The translations under genes were made by a program, and so were the position numbers. A DNA stretch of 64,000 nucleotides from positions 1 through 64,000 of the forward strand of contig NZ_AP027365.1 of assembly GCF_030295995.1 (NCBI RefSeq), written 5' to 3'. Below are positions 63,184 to 64,000 of this stretch, piece by piece. Numbering within the stretch: position 1 is the stretch's first letter; the number at the start of each line of letters is the position of its first letter. The notes below the pieces were generated by a model, which searched no databases, was not told where the DNA came from, and saw only the letters and a program-made list of their open reading frames with translations. The stretch is from Thalassotalea hakodatensis. GTDB lineage: Bacteria; Pseudomonadota; Gammaproteobacteria; Enterobacterales; Alteromonadaceae.

Positions 63184-64000
63184 ATGAAAAAGTTTTTAAT
63201 GCTTAGTTTGGCAATGTTTACTCACACATGCTTTGCTAATGGTGAAACCTTCTATCAAGTGTCATTTGACAATGCCGTACACCATGAAGCGCAAATTAGC
63301 GCGACATTTACCGAGGTTGAAAATCAAGTCTTAGAAGTGCAAATGAGTCGTGCGTCACCTGGACGATACGCAATGCATGAATTTATTAAAAATGTGTATA
63401 ACGTCTCTGCAGTGAATAGTGTTGGACAACCATTAAATATTAAACGTGTTAATCCGTATCAATGGAATATAGAAGGCCATGATGGCGAGGTAACGTTAAC
63501 TTATACATTATTTGGTGATAGAGCAGACGGCACATATTCTCAAATCGATAGAACGCATGCTCACCTGAATATGCCAGCTACTTTTGTGTGGGCTACAGGC
63601 CATGAAGACCGTGCAATCAATTTAGAATTTACGCCGTTTAATCCTCGATGGAAAGTAGCAACACAATTGCCAAAAGGTAAGGGTAGTTATGCGTTTACTG
63701 CACCCAATTTAGCTTATTTTCTTGATAGCCCAGTAGAGTTGAGCGATCATCAGGTACGTTCTTGGCAAGTAGAGTCAAACGGCGAGAGTCAAACAATTCA
63801 CTTAGCGGTTCATCACAATGGTACAGATGAAGATCTTGATAAATTTGCCAATATGGCAAAAGCGGTTGTCGCTGAACAAATAAAAGTATTTGGTGAGTTA
63901 CCAACATTTGATTACGGCGAATACACCTTTATTGCTTGTTACCTACCACACGCAAAAGGTGACGGTATGGAACATAGAAATTCTACCATACTCACTAATG
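63184..64000 (+). CDS. M61-family glycyl aminopeptidase (5' part)
   Basis: The first 272 codons of an exported peptidase run off the right edge. Signal peptide MKKFLMLSLAMFTHTCFA, then the beta-rich N-terminal domain of M61 enzymes (MSRASPGRYAMHEFIKNVYN, NMPATFVWATG), and finally DGMEHRNSTILTN, which in this family comes just before the zinc-binding HExxH, not yet reached. ATG 63184 has TGGA 7 nt upstream; an ATG four codons earlier (63172) is possible. Confidence 0.88.
   Translation, partial: MKKFLMLSLAMFTHTCFANGETFYQVSFDNAVHHEAQISATFTEVENQVLEVQMSRASPGRYAMHEFIKNVYNVSAVNSVGQPLNIKRVNPYQWNIEGHDGEVTLTYTLFGDRADGTYSQIDRTHAHLNMPATFVWATGHEDRAINLEFTPFNPRWKVATQLPKGKGSYAFTAPNLAYFLDSPVELSDHQVRSWQVESNGESQTIHLAVHHNGTDEDLDKFANMAKAVVAEQIKVFGELPTFDYGEYTFIACYLPHAKGDGMEHRNSTILTN

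Overview
The window reads as the replication-origin-proximal end of a marine gammaproteobacterial chromosome, most likely Alteromonadales, Colwelliaceae (Colwellia/Thalassotalea-like). That placement is inferred from gene order, protein character, low GC and the look of the rRNA; I ran no search. It opens with dnaA-dnaN-recF-gyrB, and two perfect parS palindromes lie inside recF.

Layout. 1-10036: dnaA promoter region, dnaA-dnaN-recF-gyrB, a 0.6 kb gene-free stretch, then glyQ-glyS. 10113-16697: tusA, an outer-membrane barrel fused to a SPOR domain, slt, pepQ, yigZ, trkH. 16714-20915 (minus): def-fmt-rsmB-trkA. 21032-33692: a LysM protein, dprA and smg, then the dprA-smg-yrdD-tsaC-aroE-yrdB-yrdA neighbourhood known from E. 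coli, interrupted by a 33-codon small ORF, arfB, a MITE-like element, a small lipoprotein, purE-purK, hemF-dgkA, a diguanylate cyclase, ompW and a truncated haemoglobin. 33693-39857: a full rRNA operon (two tandem promoters, 16S, tRNA-Ala(TGC), 23S, 5S) followed by tRNA-Tyr(GTA) and a terminator. 40021-45928: a degenerate receiver-TPR protein, a RhlE-type helicase, yaiI, a thioesterase, a DsbA-like protein with CPAC, and an AIM24-family protein.

45954-61069 is the most distinctive part, a beta-glucan/cello-oligosaccharide locus. On the minus strand a GPH-family sugar symporter, a GH94 phosphorylase, a gluconokinase and a CBM9-like secreted protein form one operon. On the plus strand lie a large TonB-dependent receptor, a GAF-PAS-GGDEF-EAL protein, a GH1 beta-glucosidase, a second enlarged GPH symporter and a LacI-family repressor. 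Three perfect TGTAAGCGCTTACA palindromes and one half site sit upstream of the symporter/GH94 operon, the receptor and GH1, so the locus looks like one regulon of the local LacI protein. GH94 overlapping a gluconokinase suggests phosphorolysis of an aldonic-acid-ended disaccharide such as cellobionate, giving glucose-1-phosphate and gluconate. This is a hypothesis from context.

61076-64000: a chemoreceptor remnant, a Cys-rich CWC protein, a secreted NTF2-like protein, an AraC-type regulator and the start of an M61-family aminopeptidase that runs off the window. I see no CRISPR array, prophage or intact transposase.
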